A DNA stretch of 64,000 nt, from positions 11,745,001 through 11,809,000 of the forward strand of contig NC_132978.1 of assembly GCF_047496725.1 (NCBI RefSeq), given 5' to 3'. Positions 40,436 through 52,970 of the stretch are shown piece after piece. A model generated the notes under the pieces. It was not told the DNA's origin. It worked only from the letters and a program-made list of their open reading frames with translations, and did not search any database. Within the stretch, counting starts at the first letter, position 1. Every line of letters begins with the position of its first letter. Made by a program: the position numbers and the translations under genes. This DNA is from Anoplolepis gracilipes (taxonomy: Eukaryota > Arthropoda > Insecta > Hymenoptera > Formicidae).

Positions 40436-41870
40436 TGTGTGTACGTTTTAAGAAAATTAATCGATCTAATACAATCTAATCCTAAACTGTAGTGACAATT
40501 GCATAATCGTGATTAAATTCAGCGCGCAAGGTGTGTCACCGCACGATCGCTCATTGTTTATAAGAGAAACCCTATGTGTGACTGCTCGCACTCTGTTCAA
40601 ACAAATAGAAGCGAGCGCGCGCGATCTAATTGGATTAATTTTCAATTTGTCGGGGCCACCTGTCGTCGCGGTGCACCGATCGCGCGTGTCGATCGATGAC
40701 TAATCCGCGAGAACGAGAACCCACGCGCGACTTCGATCCAAGCGCAGTCGGGGCCGATTATTAAAGTTGCGCGAGAGAACAAAGAAGCGCGGAACGACAA
40801 TTGTGCCTCATCGGTGCGGATATAGAGTTACAGGCGCGCGAGAAAATGAGCGGCGAATATTAAGCTGGCGTAGCAAAATGGCCGACGGGCGAGAGAAAAA
40901 AAATAGGGACGCACTAGTCTCTCTTTCTCTCGCTTGTCATACGACAAGCAGAGGAGACGCGTAACGAACACTCGGTTCCACACACTCCGTTCGGGTTACG
41001 ACGTGACATGGGTCGAAATTTTGCCGCGTCGCAAACGCATGCGCGACGCGCGCCGATCGAAAGCCCCGCCCGGTCATTCTGCCTTTGTTTAATTCACGCG
41101 GTATCTACGCCCACGATAACAGTGGTGTAACTAGAGGATCTTGTAAAACTTGTAAGAGGAATGCTTATATAAGAGTGTAACTCTAAAAACTAAATTTAAG
41201 AAAAAAAAATAAGGATAATTTAAAACAAGAATTCAAATTTATGATTTTAGACAAAGATTCACTATTTGAATGTTGAATAAAGAAGTTATCTAAACTCTTT
41301 ACGACAATCAAGTCATGTCATTTTACATTCTTCAGTATATGTATATATAAATGCTTTGTGTATAACATTATAAAATTCATACATTAGAAATAAATATCGC
41401 AACATTAATGCTATCAAATATACAAATTGAAATGTTATTGAAAGCAAAGTCTGTTGAAGGCATTCTCTCTTTGTTACATTATTATCTATAACACGACTAA
41501 TAATATAACTTATAATTAATGAGCTTTCTAATCATTTCTAATTAAATGAAAGAATCAATTGTATTTTCTTGACACTGATTGTTTATAAACCTACTTTAGA
41601 GTTATTTTTACATCGATTGTTTTACCAATTCTCGAGTAGACGTTCTCTGACATGTAGAAATGTGAGAAAACTTATATAATTTCACAAATTGAAGAATTTC
41701 ATTACAGAAATGAGATAAAAGCTTATAATTTGTGATCTTGTTTTGCTATATATTTAAAACAAAGCGTACGAATTACTGATTTGTTTCATTTCTTTATTGA
41801 ATTCTTAATTAGAAAATAATTGCGATAGACATATACGAAAATAGAACTACGGAGTAACTGTACAACAACT
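40436..41870. other. Non-coding; CpG-rich block then AT-rich flank of tRNA
   Basis: CpG-rich at about 40500-41110, with homeodomain-type sites such as CTAATTGGATTA near 40626, then sharply AT-rich from about 41150. No exon recognised. The change in composition is discussed as a finding. Confidence 0.5.
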
Positions 41871-41952
41871 GGTAGCGTGGCCGAGCGGTCTAAGGCGCTG
41901 GTTTAAGGCACCAGTCTCTTCGGAGGCGTGGGTTCGAATCCCACCGCTGCCA
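41871..41952 (+). tRNA. tRNA-Leu (anticodon AAG)
   Basis: A complete class II tRNA of 82 nt. The acceptor stem GGTAGCG pairs with CGCTGCC (one T-G wobble) and is followed by discriminator A at 41952. D-stem GCC/GGC, anticodon stem CTGGT/ACCAG with loop TTAAGGC, giving anticodon AAG at 41905-41907 and G at position 37. The long variable arm TCTC-TTC-GGAG is typical of leucine tRNA. The T-stem is GTGGG/CCCAC with loop TTCGAAT. Internal A box (TGGCCGAGCGG) and B box (GGTTCGAATCC) are intact, so it should be transcribed by RNA polymerase III. CCA is not encoded, as expected in eukaryotes. There is no intron. It decodes CUU and, after A34 modification, CUC. Confidence 0.97.
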
Positions 41953-41955
41953 ATC

Positions 41956-41960
41956 TTTTT
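41956..41960 (+). terminator. RNA polymerase III terminator of tRNA-Leu
   Basis: A run of five T starts three bases after the mature tRNA 3' end, the standard pol III stop signal. Confidence 0.85.
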
Positions 41961-44120
41961 GCCCCGATTTCGCGAAAATCTATATTTGAGGCAGAAAGAT
42001 TAATGCTTTTAGTTTGAAATATTGACACAATATTCATTTTAATTCATTGCTTTATGATTATCTTTTGTCGATAAATAAGTACACTACAGATAGTGTCGAT
42101 AATTGTTACCTTAGATTATCTGTTGTTACTAAAGCATGTTATGATACTTATCTGCATATAAACTGCGCCGATAAAACGAAATTTAATATATGTGTGTAAG
42201 CTGAAAAAATGCAATATTGAATAGATTTAAATAATATGAGATTTTAATTTTTTTACGCAGCGCAGAAATATAACGATTAATAATATCTAATAAAAAGATA
42301 TAAAATGTAAACATATAAAATGTAAATTGTAATTATGTTTCACAAAAATGCTGATTATTTAGATTCCAAAATATGTAAGTTGACTGCACATAATCATTAT
42401 TTTGTTACATATACTTCAAAAATTACAGATAAAGATTGCTACACTATGTCTCATATACATGTATATTACATACACAATTAGAATAGAGTAGAATGAGATA
42501 GCGCGGGTACAAGTCCATAGTTCAAGAACGATCAGTTGACAATTCGAAGCTGTCCTTTTCTTTTCATGATCCAAACAGTAAAGAAAAAATTGTTAAACGA
42601 ATACGATGGAGCGAAACTAAGGCAAGGAAATGATTTAAATTTAAAGACAATAAAATATATTTCTTAAATGGAGTTTTAGAGGTATGTTATATAATATTAT
42701 TTATAAAAATTTATATAAGATTATATAATATTTTATATAAATATAACATGAAATATTTCAGTTCATTTAAATCGCTATTAAATACTCCAATCTACGATAA
42801 ATATAAGCGAGATATTTCTGTAAAATTATTAATTGTGTCGACTTATACTTTCTTTTAAATTTAAAAAACAATCATAGATATAGTTTGATATAATAAATAT
42901 AAAAATGTATCATTTTAATTACATATATGATTTTTATATAAACTTGTATAATTTTAATACAAAATATACAATAAATGTCAAAATTAAATTATATTGAACC
43001 AAGGATATAGAAAAATATTGTATTTGTGTGAGTTTCTCAACACAAATTAAATTCTCCATATGTATTGTAGCAATTTTTATTCTAATATTTTAATATTTTA
43101 TAATTTCTTGGAAAATTTTTTTTTAAATGATATTATTTAGAAAAATAAATCAAGAAGAGTAATTTGTGTTAATCTAATAATTTTCTACTTTATTCTTTTC
43201 CAGAGTAATGAAATCAACCAAACTACCAATTTAAGTGAAAAAACCAAATTCAATAGATATTCTCAAAACTTGTTATTAGTCTATAGATGCCAAGATCTGT
43301 TTACGAAGAAAAATGTCATTGAAGTGAACGATTGGAAATTTTAGAACACGTCATGCAATACAAAATAGTTTTTGGAGATGTGCCTTTCCATTGAGAACTG
43401 ATGAAGAGATCGGATCTATCACGGTGGCCTCTCAGTTCAAAAAATTCAATCAATCACTGATATTCTCTCCAGCACCACGATAACTTAACGAATCACGCAG
43501 ATATCAGTGAGTTTTGTGAAGCGCCAGATATCAGTGAGTTTTGCGAAGCGCCAGATATCACACGAGTTTCGTTACATCACTTCGCGTGTAGTGTATAAAA
43601 ATCGGACATAATCAAGAAACTGCTGATGTTCTATATCAATTAGTAATATATCGTGTTTTTCTTCATGTCAAGTGCAATTAATATTCTATTTCATCACGAA
43701 TAGTACGGTACTGTAGAATTTGAGAAAAGTGTGATTAAAAATATTATATTTGACAACATTTTAGAATAACTGTATTTTGCAATCACACATACTGTTAAAA
43801 GATCGAAAAATATTTTATGTTCAATTAAATAATAACACTCCCAAAAAATTGTGATAGTGTAATTCTATAAGTACTATGTATGTGTGTGTGCGATTACATT
43901 CACTTTGAAAAATATACGAAAAGAATTTTTGCTTCGAGTACGTGATCACTTGTAGCATGGTGTCACTCTCTGATTTGTCCGCGTGACGACGCGCACGTGT
44001 CATCAGTCTGCGTACACACATTCGAGACTATTGTTTGTACAGAAGACAGCTCAAGTGCGGTTACAAAGAGCAAGTAGGTTCTTGTTCAACTTGCACGTAG
44101 ATTCACTAATCACGCTGATC
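41961..44120. other. AT-rich non-coding DNA upstream of the epoxide hydrolase gene
   Basis: No exon recognised in about 2.1 kb. Mostly AT-rich. A short tandem repeat lies at 43499-43566. The 5' untranslated region and promoter of the epoxide hydrolase should lie in the last few hundred bases or further upstream. I cannot place the start site. Confidence 0.5.
43499..43566 (+). repeat. 27-bp tandem repeat, about 2.5 copies
   Basis: Units start AGATATCAGTGAGTTTTG and end GAAGCGCC. Copy 1 is 43499-43525 and copy 2 is 43526-43552, differing at one base. A partial third copy begins at 43553. It lies about 570 bp upstream of the epoxide hydrolase start codon, in non-repetitive sequence. Confidence 0.85.
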
Positions 44121-47100
44121 ATGGTCGCCGCAGATGACAAGATTGTACGTGCGTCGACGCGTGAAAGGATCGAGCTGCACTTCCTGTCTTTTATCTACGG
44201 TATATACCTAATAATGAGACGATTTCTCAAATGGATATGGGATCCTAAGAAGTTTTTTATGCTGCGACAGCGAGACCAGCCGCCTCCGTGTCTGGTCGAC
44301 AACAGCCTCGGCACACATTCCTACGTGAAAATCAAGGTGGGAGAACACTATAGATTTCTATAGATCATGTATCACATGTATGTGTAGTGACTGGATGGTG
44401 TAAGTAAATATTATATACCAGCACGAAATATTGCTTGACCTTTGATAACTCGCGATGGGACGATAGATTCAATACAGATTGCACTCAAAATTGTCTCTAG
44501 CGGTTTTAAAATTACTCCTTGGTACATTTCTAAAAATATCGGGTTTTGTAATATAATTGAAGAATTTGATGCAAAAACAAATCAGTTTATTAATTTAGTA
44601 AGAAAAAAAGAAATATTCAATTTTAATTATTTCATTATTTATTTTATCTTTGTAAATGTTGTGAACTTTTATTTATTATTCCATAGTTGTTGCAATAATA
44701 TATCATGGTTTAAACTATTTAATGATATGAGCTCAAGATGTATATGTTGTTTCATCGTTTTGAACGTTAAAAAATTTGGAGTAATATTTAATTCTCATAA
44801 GTATAAAATTGATATGAATTAAATGTATCGCAACTCTATACTATAACTGCCTCATCTTATGATATCAAGTGCAGATGACACTTGAATGTTAAAGAATAAC
44901 ATGTTGCACAACGCACTTGTGATAAACAACATTTATTTTCAGATTAATAAATTTTTGTTTCTCAACGTAATTCGTTATAAATTTTGATAATAATTATTGA
45001 GACAGATATAAATGTGGTTTAAAACATATAAACGTGCACAGGAAAATGGTAGAGAAATTCGATAAACATTGTATACTGTATATACAATATATAAAAAGAC
45101 AATAATTATTTTGTTATAACAATAAGCTATCTGCGTTATTATTATCATAATTATTTACACATAGAGAAACCTCACAATATATGTAGTTTCGAACAAATGT
45201 CTTGCTAATCATCGCATATTGTAAATTTCTTTATACATATGTATATTCGCAATAATTAGCGCTTATTAAACGACGAGCCTCTAATTAAAAAGTACTGCGA
45301 AATCGGCTAGAAGTTCATCGTTTGTCTTTTTATCAACAAATTTGAATAATCCAACGATATCAAATAATTGTTTAGTCTAGAAAGCACAAGCGAAAGATTC
45401 TGTCTGTCACGGGGGAAAATTATAAATCATAAAGAAAAGCTAATAGTTTTTTAATGAGAGTCTGACGTAAATTAATCATTTCTTGATACTATGTACATAT
45501 GCTATACTGTCATAATTACAGCGATATTATTATCGTATTCGCATTAAACCATGTGTATCGTAAAATGTAATTCTGCAAAAAAAGTTCTTGCATTTATAAA
45601 ATTTCCTTGCTGTTTTAAAAAAAATACGCGTGCTCGTAATTTCTAAATTTAAAAAATAGAATAAATTTCCTTCTATTATTTGATACACTTTTTCTTTTAC
45701 ACAGGGTGTTAAATTCCATTACGTAGAAGCAGGAGACAAAAATAAACCGCTCATATTATTATTACATGGATTCCCGGATTGCTGGTTATCTTGGAGAGAA
45801 CAAATTCCACGTCTCGCAGAACACTACAGGTTTTATAATTTGTACAAAATACCAATATATTATATAACACATTAATGTATATTATATTGTGATCAATTTT
45901 GTTATTCTAGGGTAGTCGCTATAGATTTAAAGGGATTTGGCGATAGTGACAAACCATCCAACAAACGAGCTTACAAAGTCGAAATTTTAATAAACGAGTT
46001 GAAGCAATTTGTATTGACTTTCGGTGTGAAAACATGTAATATAATTGGTCATGATTTAGGAGGACTTCTGGGATGGTACATGGTCGCTTTACACGGAGAT
46101 CTCGTTTATAAATTTGTTGCTATTTCAAGTCCGCATCCTAATTTCTATTGGAATAGAGTATCGGGGAATTCTGTATTAGATGGAAAGTAAGTTTCTTCGA
46201 TTTTTATATTTATTACATAAATTCTTGTATCAAAATGTTTTTTAAATATATGAAAGTGTCTATATATTTTAATAACAAATAACATGATTTCCCAGATGGT
46301 TACATTTTAGCAGATTACCATTTCTACCAGAAATAGATGCGCTTAAAGAAGACTTATCTATTATTAATGAGACGTTTCAGCATCTTCAAATATCTCAGAA
46401 TAACACAGAGAAAAGTTATGTCGAGGCGTATAAATATGCCTTTAGCAGGAAAGGTAGGAAATCTTAACTATTAAAAAATTGATTTCCTTTGTGTCATGCG
46501 TATTCATTATCTTTTCTCTTAACATTTTCCATAATTAAAAAAATCGAAATAATGTTTTATAGAGGACTGGACAGGACCGATCAATTATTATCGCAATCTT
46601 CCGTTCACAAGATTGAATGTAGGTAATGGCACACAAATTGATAGCAAAACGCTGCTAATAGTCGGAAATATGGATCCTTTTGTAACGATAGAAAATATCA
46701 TCCAAAGTGCTGAACATGTAGAAGTATCTAGGGTTAAAATCATATCAGAGGCGCAACATTTTCCCCATCAAGAAAAACCAAGTGCCGTGAATGAGGCGAT
46801 TATTAAGTTTCTGATAGGTGAATCTTATATTTCATTTCTATCGCAAAGTTTAAAGTTGTTATAAAAATTATATTATTCGACGAACAATATAAAATCCTAA
46901 TCTTATATCTTGTATAATATACATAAGAGAATAATTTTATTTTTTAGGTACACCGTATAACTTGCCACCTTCAAAAATGGCTTCAAAAAGTCTTGTATCT
47001 TCCTGGTTAGGATCTTTAAGTAATACTGTTAAATATGGCAATCACATGATTGATGCTGTGCATAAACGGACCAACGATGTAGTAAATGTCTTACCCAGCA

Positions 47101-47129
47101 AAACATATTATTTGGGCCAAACAAGTTAG
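44121..47129 (+). CDS. EPHX4: Epoxide hydrolase, EPHX4/ABHD9 type (6 exons, 403 aa)
   Basis: An alpha/beta-hydrolase expected to open epoxides with water, anchored in the endoplasmic reticulum membrane by an N-terminal helix (about residues 19-40). Exons: 44121-44336, 45705-45829, 45911-46186, 46296-46453, 46563-46817, 46948-47129. All borders are GT-AG and phases join into one 403-residue frame. Seen in the protein: oxyanion motif HGFP (93-96), nucleophile D162 in GHDLGG, acid D296 in GNMDPF, probable catalytic H324 in AQHFPHQEKP, and cap-domain tyrosine Y268 in NYYRN. Asp rather than Ser as nucleophile separates it from esterases and lipases. The start is the first ATG in the exon's open frame and gives the usual short lead-in to the membrane helix. 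The physiological substrate of EPHX4 is not established. It is a different family branch from juvenile hormone epoxide hydrolase (EPHX1 type). The gene converges on the transporter downstream. Confidence 0.93.
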
Positions 47130-48392
47130 ATAGGAGAGAGAGTGTTATCTGATAATGTCACATATTTAAACTTTGCACCTTATTCTAAAGAATTTGGGGA
47201 GATCCTATCTATGTAAGTTAAGGCTAACATATGAATTTCTTAAAAGGCTGATTATGGTCCTATTTATTATTATTTCCTTTTTATACATAAATATGTCATT
47301 ATAATGGGAATTTTTGTGAATGATGAAATCTTATAATATAAAAATTTCTATCACATTCACTTTTAATGTAAGCGATATTTCTTATTTTTAATTCCTATAT
47401 ATATTTTTCTATATATATTTTTAATTTCTATTTTTTATAAGATATATATAAATAATGTAGCATAAAAGAATTAATTTAAATATTTTTTATAATTGCATAC
47501 AATTATTATTTATAAATAATAATGCTTTAACAAATAGAATTATAAAATTATAAACAAAATTGGTAAAATTTTGAACATTAACAATGAAATACTTTTGCGA
47601 TAATTTGATAGCAATTAATTAACATTACAATTATATTATATATAATATATAATATTTTTCGTTACATTTATAATATAAACACAAAGTATACTAAACAAAA
47701 AAGTATACCCTACTATTATATACCATATTGTTATAATATTAATTGTATATATAATGATTTTAGATATTGCAACAATAAATTAACAAATATAGATTTTGCT
47801 TTATATTCGAATCTCAAAAAAATATGTATATTAATCGCGATCATCTTTATAATAGCATTAGCATTAAAAAGTGATATGATAATGATTTAAGTAGGTTTGT
47901 AAAACCAACGTTATAAAATGTAATTAGGAAAATATATAAATGTTATGTTTGATGTTAAATTTGAATTATATAAAGGAAAAATATCACCTTAAGATACATA
48001 CACAATATTAATAATAGATTAAAAATTGCCTCTTTCTCTTTTATTCCTTCTTTCTTTAAGTATATACTTTAAGTATAGTCAGCATTATAATATGTTTAAA
48101 AAATGTAACATACATAAATTATCAATTTCTTTTTACATAGACACGCTGATAAATGTAGATAATTCAATGATAGATATAAAAAGAATAATAGCTCGAATGA
48201 TTGAATAACTAAACTGAATAACATTGTTGTATTTCTGTACGATAGCCAAATTACAGTTATAAAAATTATTGTACAATTCAATGCATATTTTGCATAGAAT
48301 TACGTCGATGTACTTACTTGAGATTTTTTCCTGAAAAAAATAATATTTGCGTGTAAAAGGACTGTATTAACAAAATTATAATATTAATAAGA
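47130..48392. other. Convergent intergenic region (3' ends of two genes)
   Basis: AT-rich DNA between the stop codons of the + strand epoxide hydrolase and the - strand transporter. It should hold both 3' untranslated regions. An AATAAA at 47774-47779 (+) and a reverse-complement AATAAA at 48040-48045 (-) are possible polyadenylation signals, but such signals are common by chance in AT-rich sequence. No exon seen. Confidence 0.6.
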
Positions 48393-51300
48393 TTAACTTA
48401 TATGTCCGTACTTTCCAAAGTTTTCACCATCTTCTATTGTTTCTGGTAATTCACAGTTCATCGTTTCTGGTAAAAATAAACAGAGTACAGCGCCTAATAT
48501 TGGTCCTATGGCGAATACTACCGGAGGCAGCCAAGGTTGAATAGTTCCCTGTGAAATATTCCATTTTTTTAATCTTCAAAAAGATTAATTATTATTTGTA
48601 GATAAAATGTGACATATAGTCACTAATACAATTTTATTATTTCATTATAAAAATACATGCAATATTCATATAAATTAACCATTGTGGCAATGTACGGTGC
48701 GATTATACTTCCGATCCTGGCTGAAATACTTCCTAAGCCAACGCCAACATTTCTCACGACAGTAGGAAATACTTCACCGCTGTACAAATATACAGTAGGA
48801 AAACTGATCGTCATACCCACAAGGCCTAGCGAGGCTAAAAATATCCGGGCGCTAGCATTGGTCATCAGAGTTATCAAAAGTAAACTAATACCGGATAAGA
48901 TATTTCCTCCTATCAATATTTTTAAACGGGAAACTCGTGATATCAGAAACAGAACTATTATAGTCCCAGGTAGTTCCATGGCAGCTGTAAATCTCAAGTG
49001 TTTAATGAATATGCGAACGTCAAATTTTTGTTATAATCATATAATACTGTCGGATTACCAGAAACTGCAACGTTGATAAATATATCGCCGTCGAGATGAC
49101 CAATGTATTGTGCCAACCCGAAGAAACAGATACCGCAAACGAACCAGTTGATGCTCACGCATATAGTCTTCAGTCTGAGATTCTGAGTTCTAAATAAATG
49201 CGTGATATTATATTTTTCTTTGCTCTTCGTGACTCGATTTGCTGCTTGGCTTTCGTGAGTTTCAAGAGCTACTTTTACATTTTCCACCGGTATCTTGTTT
49301 CGTTCGGCAGCTTTTAGCAAAATCCGTTCTGCTTGTCTCGGCTTGCCCACGGCTAGTAACCATCTCGGTGATTCTGGAATAATCCTATTTTGCGAACCGC
49401 ATCTTAATTCATTTACTGGACTTATTAAAATTGACTATTCTCTCCATTTTATCGACAATTTTTATAGTTTATAGCACATATACATATAATTTATGTACAT
49501 ACCAGTAATACGTTAATAAAAAAATTGATGGTATCGAGACGGCCATTTGGAAACCAGACCATGTGCGTGTCAAATAAGATATTAAGGGATTCATTAAATG
49601 TCCAAGTATAAACGGCATGTGGTATAGAACCGACATGATCGACCGCCATTCAATTCCAATAATTTCCATAACTATGCAAGTAATTAACTGATTAATTTTG
49701 CATAATTATACTGTAACCTTATTGCGTTCGACTTACGTAAAACAAAACTAACGAGCATTGTTCCACCAGTAGCTACGGCACATATAAATTTCAATATTAA
49801 AAACAATTCGTACCACGGTGCGAATGCACTTGCAAATCCAGTCACCGATTGTAACGCGATTGCGATCATCAACGGTTTCTTTCGTCCAATTCTATACATA
49901 TATATATAAATAAATACATTGATATTATTAATAATATGAAAAAGTATAGAGAAATATGTTAATATATTTGATATCGACTTATAAAATTATAATTGTTCAT
50001 TTTCAAATATAAAACGATTTTGAAAATATAAATACCTGTCGGCCATTATACTAAAAATTAAATTGCCAATAAGCACACCGAACATTGTGCAAGATTGTGC
50101 AAAATTTGCCAGCTGCTCTCTATCGCATATTAAATTCCACTGAAAAAGTTCAAATACAAAGTTTAACGTATTTCTATTATATTATAATACATCGTTCGGG
50201 ATTTTTATGCAGTTAATGAAACATTAATATTAGAAGTGAGAGAAAAAGTATCACGTTCAACAATCAAGAGACGCTGATAGTGTCTTGCGTTAACAATAAG
50301 TAATTTTTTTTTTTTTTTAATAACTTACCTGTGTTATAATACTGTCTCGAAATATTCGCTTATCGTATTTGAAATCTGTACATTTTTCTATAGTGCCGTT
50401 TCCAATATCAATTTCACATTTCATTACCATAGATTCGTTAAGCGTTGATAACGGCGCAATGCATGAAAAATTTGTAGGCGGGGCAAGAAATACGATTGAA
50501 AGTTGATGCCAAGCTACTGGAAATTTGACAAGGGAAATTGCCACCACAATCACAATATGCCACGGGCCCATAGAACCCATGGCCTCTTGAACAGTGTCCA
50601 GTGGTACAAGACCTGGAAGTGAGAATATTATATATGTATGTAATACTTGATATTTACAAAGCACAAGAAAATATTCCCCAGCATACTATCTTATATATAT
50701 ATATATATATATAAAATAAAAAAAAAAGTAAAAAAAAATATATATATATATATTTTTTTTTTACTTTACTACAAAAGCTATCGATTAAAATACAAAACAG
50801 AGTATATTTTACACATACAAAACTTTTTTACGCAATCTTTCCAATCTAGGATTTTTTTTATCGTATTCATTTATCATATCACTCGACAATAAGTAAACAC
50901 GCAAAAAAAAACATATATTATAAATTAATTATGTTTTGATGTTAGCTTCTATCGATTGCTTTATTACATATTGGATTCTAAACCGCAAGTTCACAAAAAC
51001 CTTTGATAGTAAGACGTAACATTTCTACGATAATAATAATCGATAATAATCGTGAGTCTTAATATTGCTTTTATAATTAATAAATATTGTTCTTTTAATC
51101 AAAAGATTTAGATAGCTACTAAAAATTATTGATATATATTGGCATTCTATTCTAGAAACATTAAATCTCACAAGATTCTTAATCAGATTATACTCTTCAA
51201 AAAATACAGCAACTAAAAAAAAATGTATAAACATTTGAATTAGCATTTGAATTTTTATAGAAAGCATTTGATATTTTGTTGAAAGATGCCAGATTCGTAA

Positions 51301-52172
51301 AAGAATACCCATACGGTACAGAAAGGCTAAAAGACATCTTAAAGATATCTAAAAAACAATGAGACGTCTTTAAGTCATGTTTAAGTCATCTTTTAGGGAC
51401 ATGTGCCCTCTGGGTAATATATTATTATATACACATGTGATTTTCTATAAAAAAGAGAGAAAGTTCTAACTGCTCATCAAATTAATACCGATTCAAATTT
51501 CTTTTCATGTTGCAATCCATGAAATATCAAATTATGATAACATTCTAGTTTTCTACTGCTCCAATATGTAAACATCATTATTTTGAATGCCAATGTTCGA
51601 TATATGTGTGATTCATTGCAATAAACCGCTATAAAGCTTTCTTTTCAAATGTTCGAACTGGACTTATATTACCTAATACGACATAATTGCAAATGTCATT
51701 GCACCGCGCAACGACAGCGTATATGTGACATAGATACAGTCTCAATAACGTGTTGCAATAACGGTATAATATTTCGAAACACCGGTATATCTAACATCAC
51801 AAAATGCATGCAGATTGTAATAATAGCCGTTGCTTTGCACGTGAAACGTATCAAATTTTCAAAACCACGAGAGAATTAGATCAGTGTTTCATAATATGAA
51901 ATACTATACCTATATTTTAATAAATTTAAAAAATGTAAAAAAATTTTTGCAAATTATCTGTTCATATATGTTACATACGTATGCTTATATAATAAATATT
52001 TTTTATAAAAAATAATCTTCCCTATGAAAGCAAATCTTGACTGAACGAATTAATTACAACAATCATCATATATTGACATTCTTATTATTAACGTGTTCAG
52101 ATACCTTATGAATATTTAAAATGAATGAAATCACGCACACAAAAAGCAATAAACTGCGCACACACACACACA

Positions 52173-52224
<52 letters not shown>

Positions 52225-52312
52225 TTATTATTAACGTGTTCAGATACCTTATGAATATTTAAAATGAATGAAATCACGCACACAAAAAGCAATAACTGCG
52301 CACACACACACA

Positions 52313-52360
<48 letters not shown>

Positions 52361-52937
52361 TGTGTGTGTGCGCGCAGTTTATTGCTTTTTGTGTGCGTGA
52401 TTTCATTCATTTTAAATATTCATAAGGTATCTGAACACGTTAATAATAAGAATGTCGATATATGATGATTGTTGTAATTAATTCGTTCAGTCAAGATTTG
52501 CTTTCATAGGGATATATATATATATATATCGTATTTATTTTTTTGTATTTTCATAAACTTTACAAAATATTCATTTAAAAAGATTAACCGCTTCTTCATC
52601 ATGTATGTAAAATCTTGACATCATGCTTAGTCTTCTTTTCCGCGAGATGTTATTGCCGTGATTTCATTAAAGAAAACCGTATTTAAATTATATTGGGATT
52701 TATTATTGTATTCCGAGAAAAATTCAAAACTTGTTATTGCATGCTGAGAGAAATATTATGAATACCATTAAAATCACTTCATCAGACTGAAATTATAGCT
52801 GGGTAAATAACGATAAATACTTAATAGATATTCGTAATAAAAGATTAAAATATATTATTAAGATTATTGATTTGTGTGTGACCATGAATCTTAAGACATG
52901 TATTATTATTATTTAATACGTATGAAAACTCAATAAA

Positions 52938-52970
<33 letters not shown>

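Noticed and set aside
43499..43566. CRISPR-like direct repeats
   Set aside because: Repeats are contiguous with no spacers, and the DNA is eukaryotic.
48657..49076. 139-codon + strand frame
   Set aside because: Antisense shadow of transporter exons 6 and 7, which carry clear SLC22 motifs on the - strand.
52131..52465. Frames with Ile-Tyr repeats
   Set aside because: Created by TA arrays within the palindromic element.
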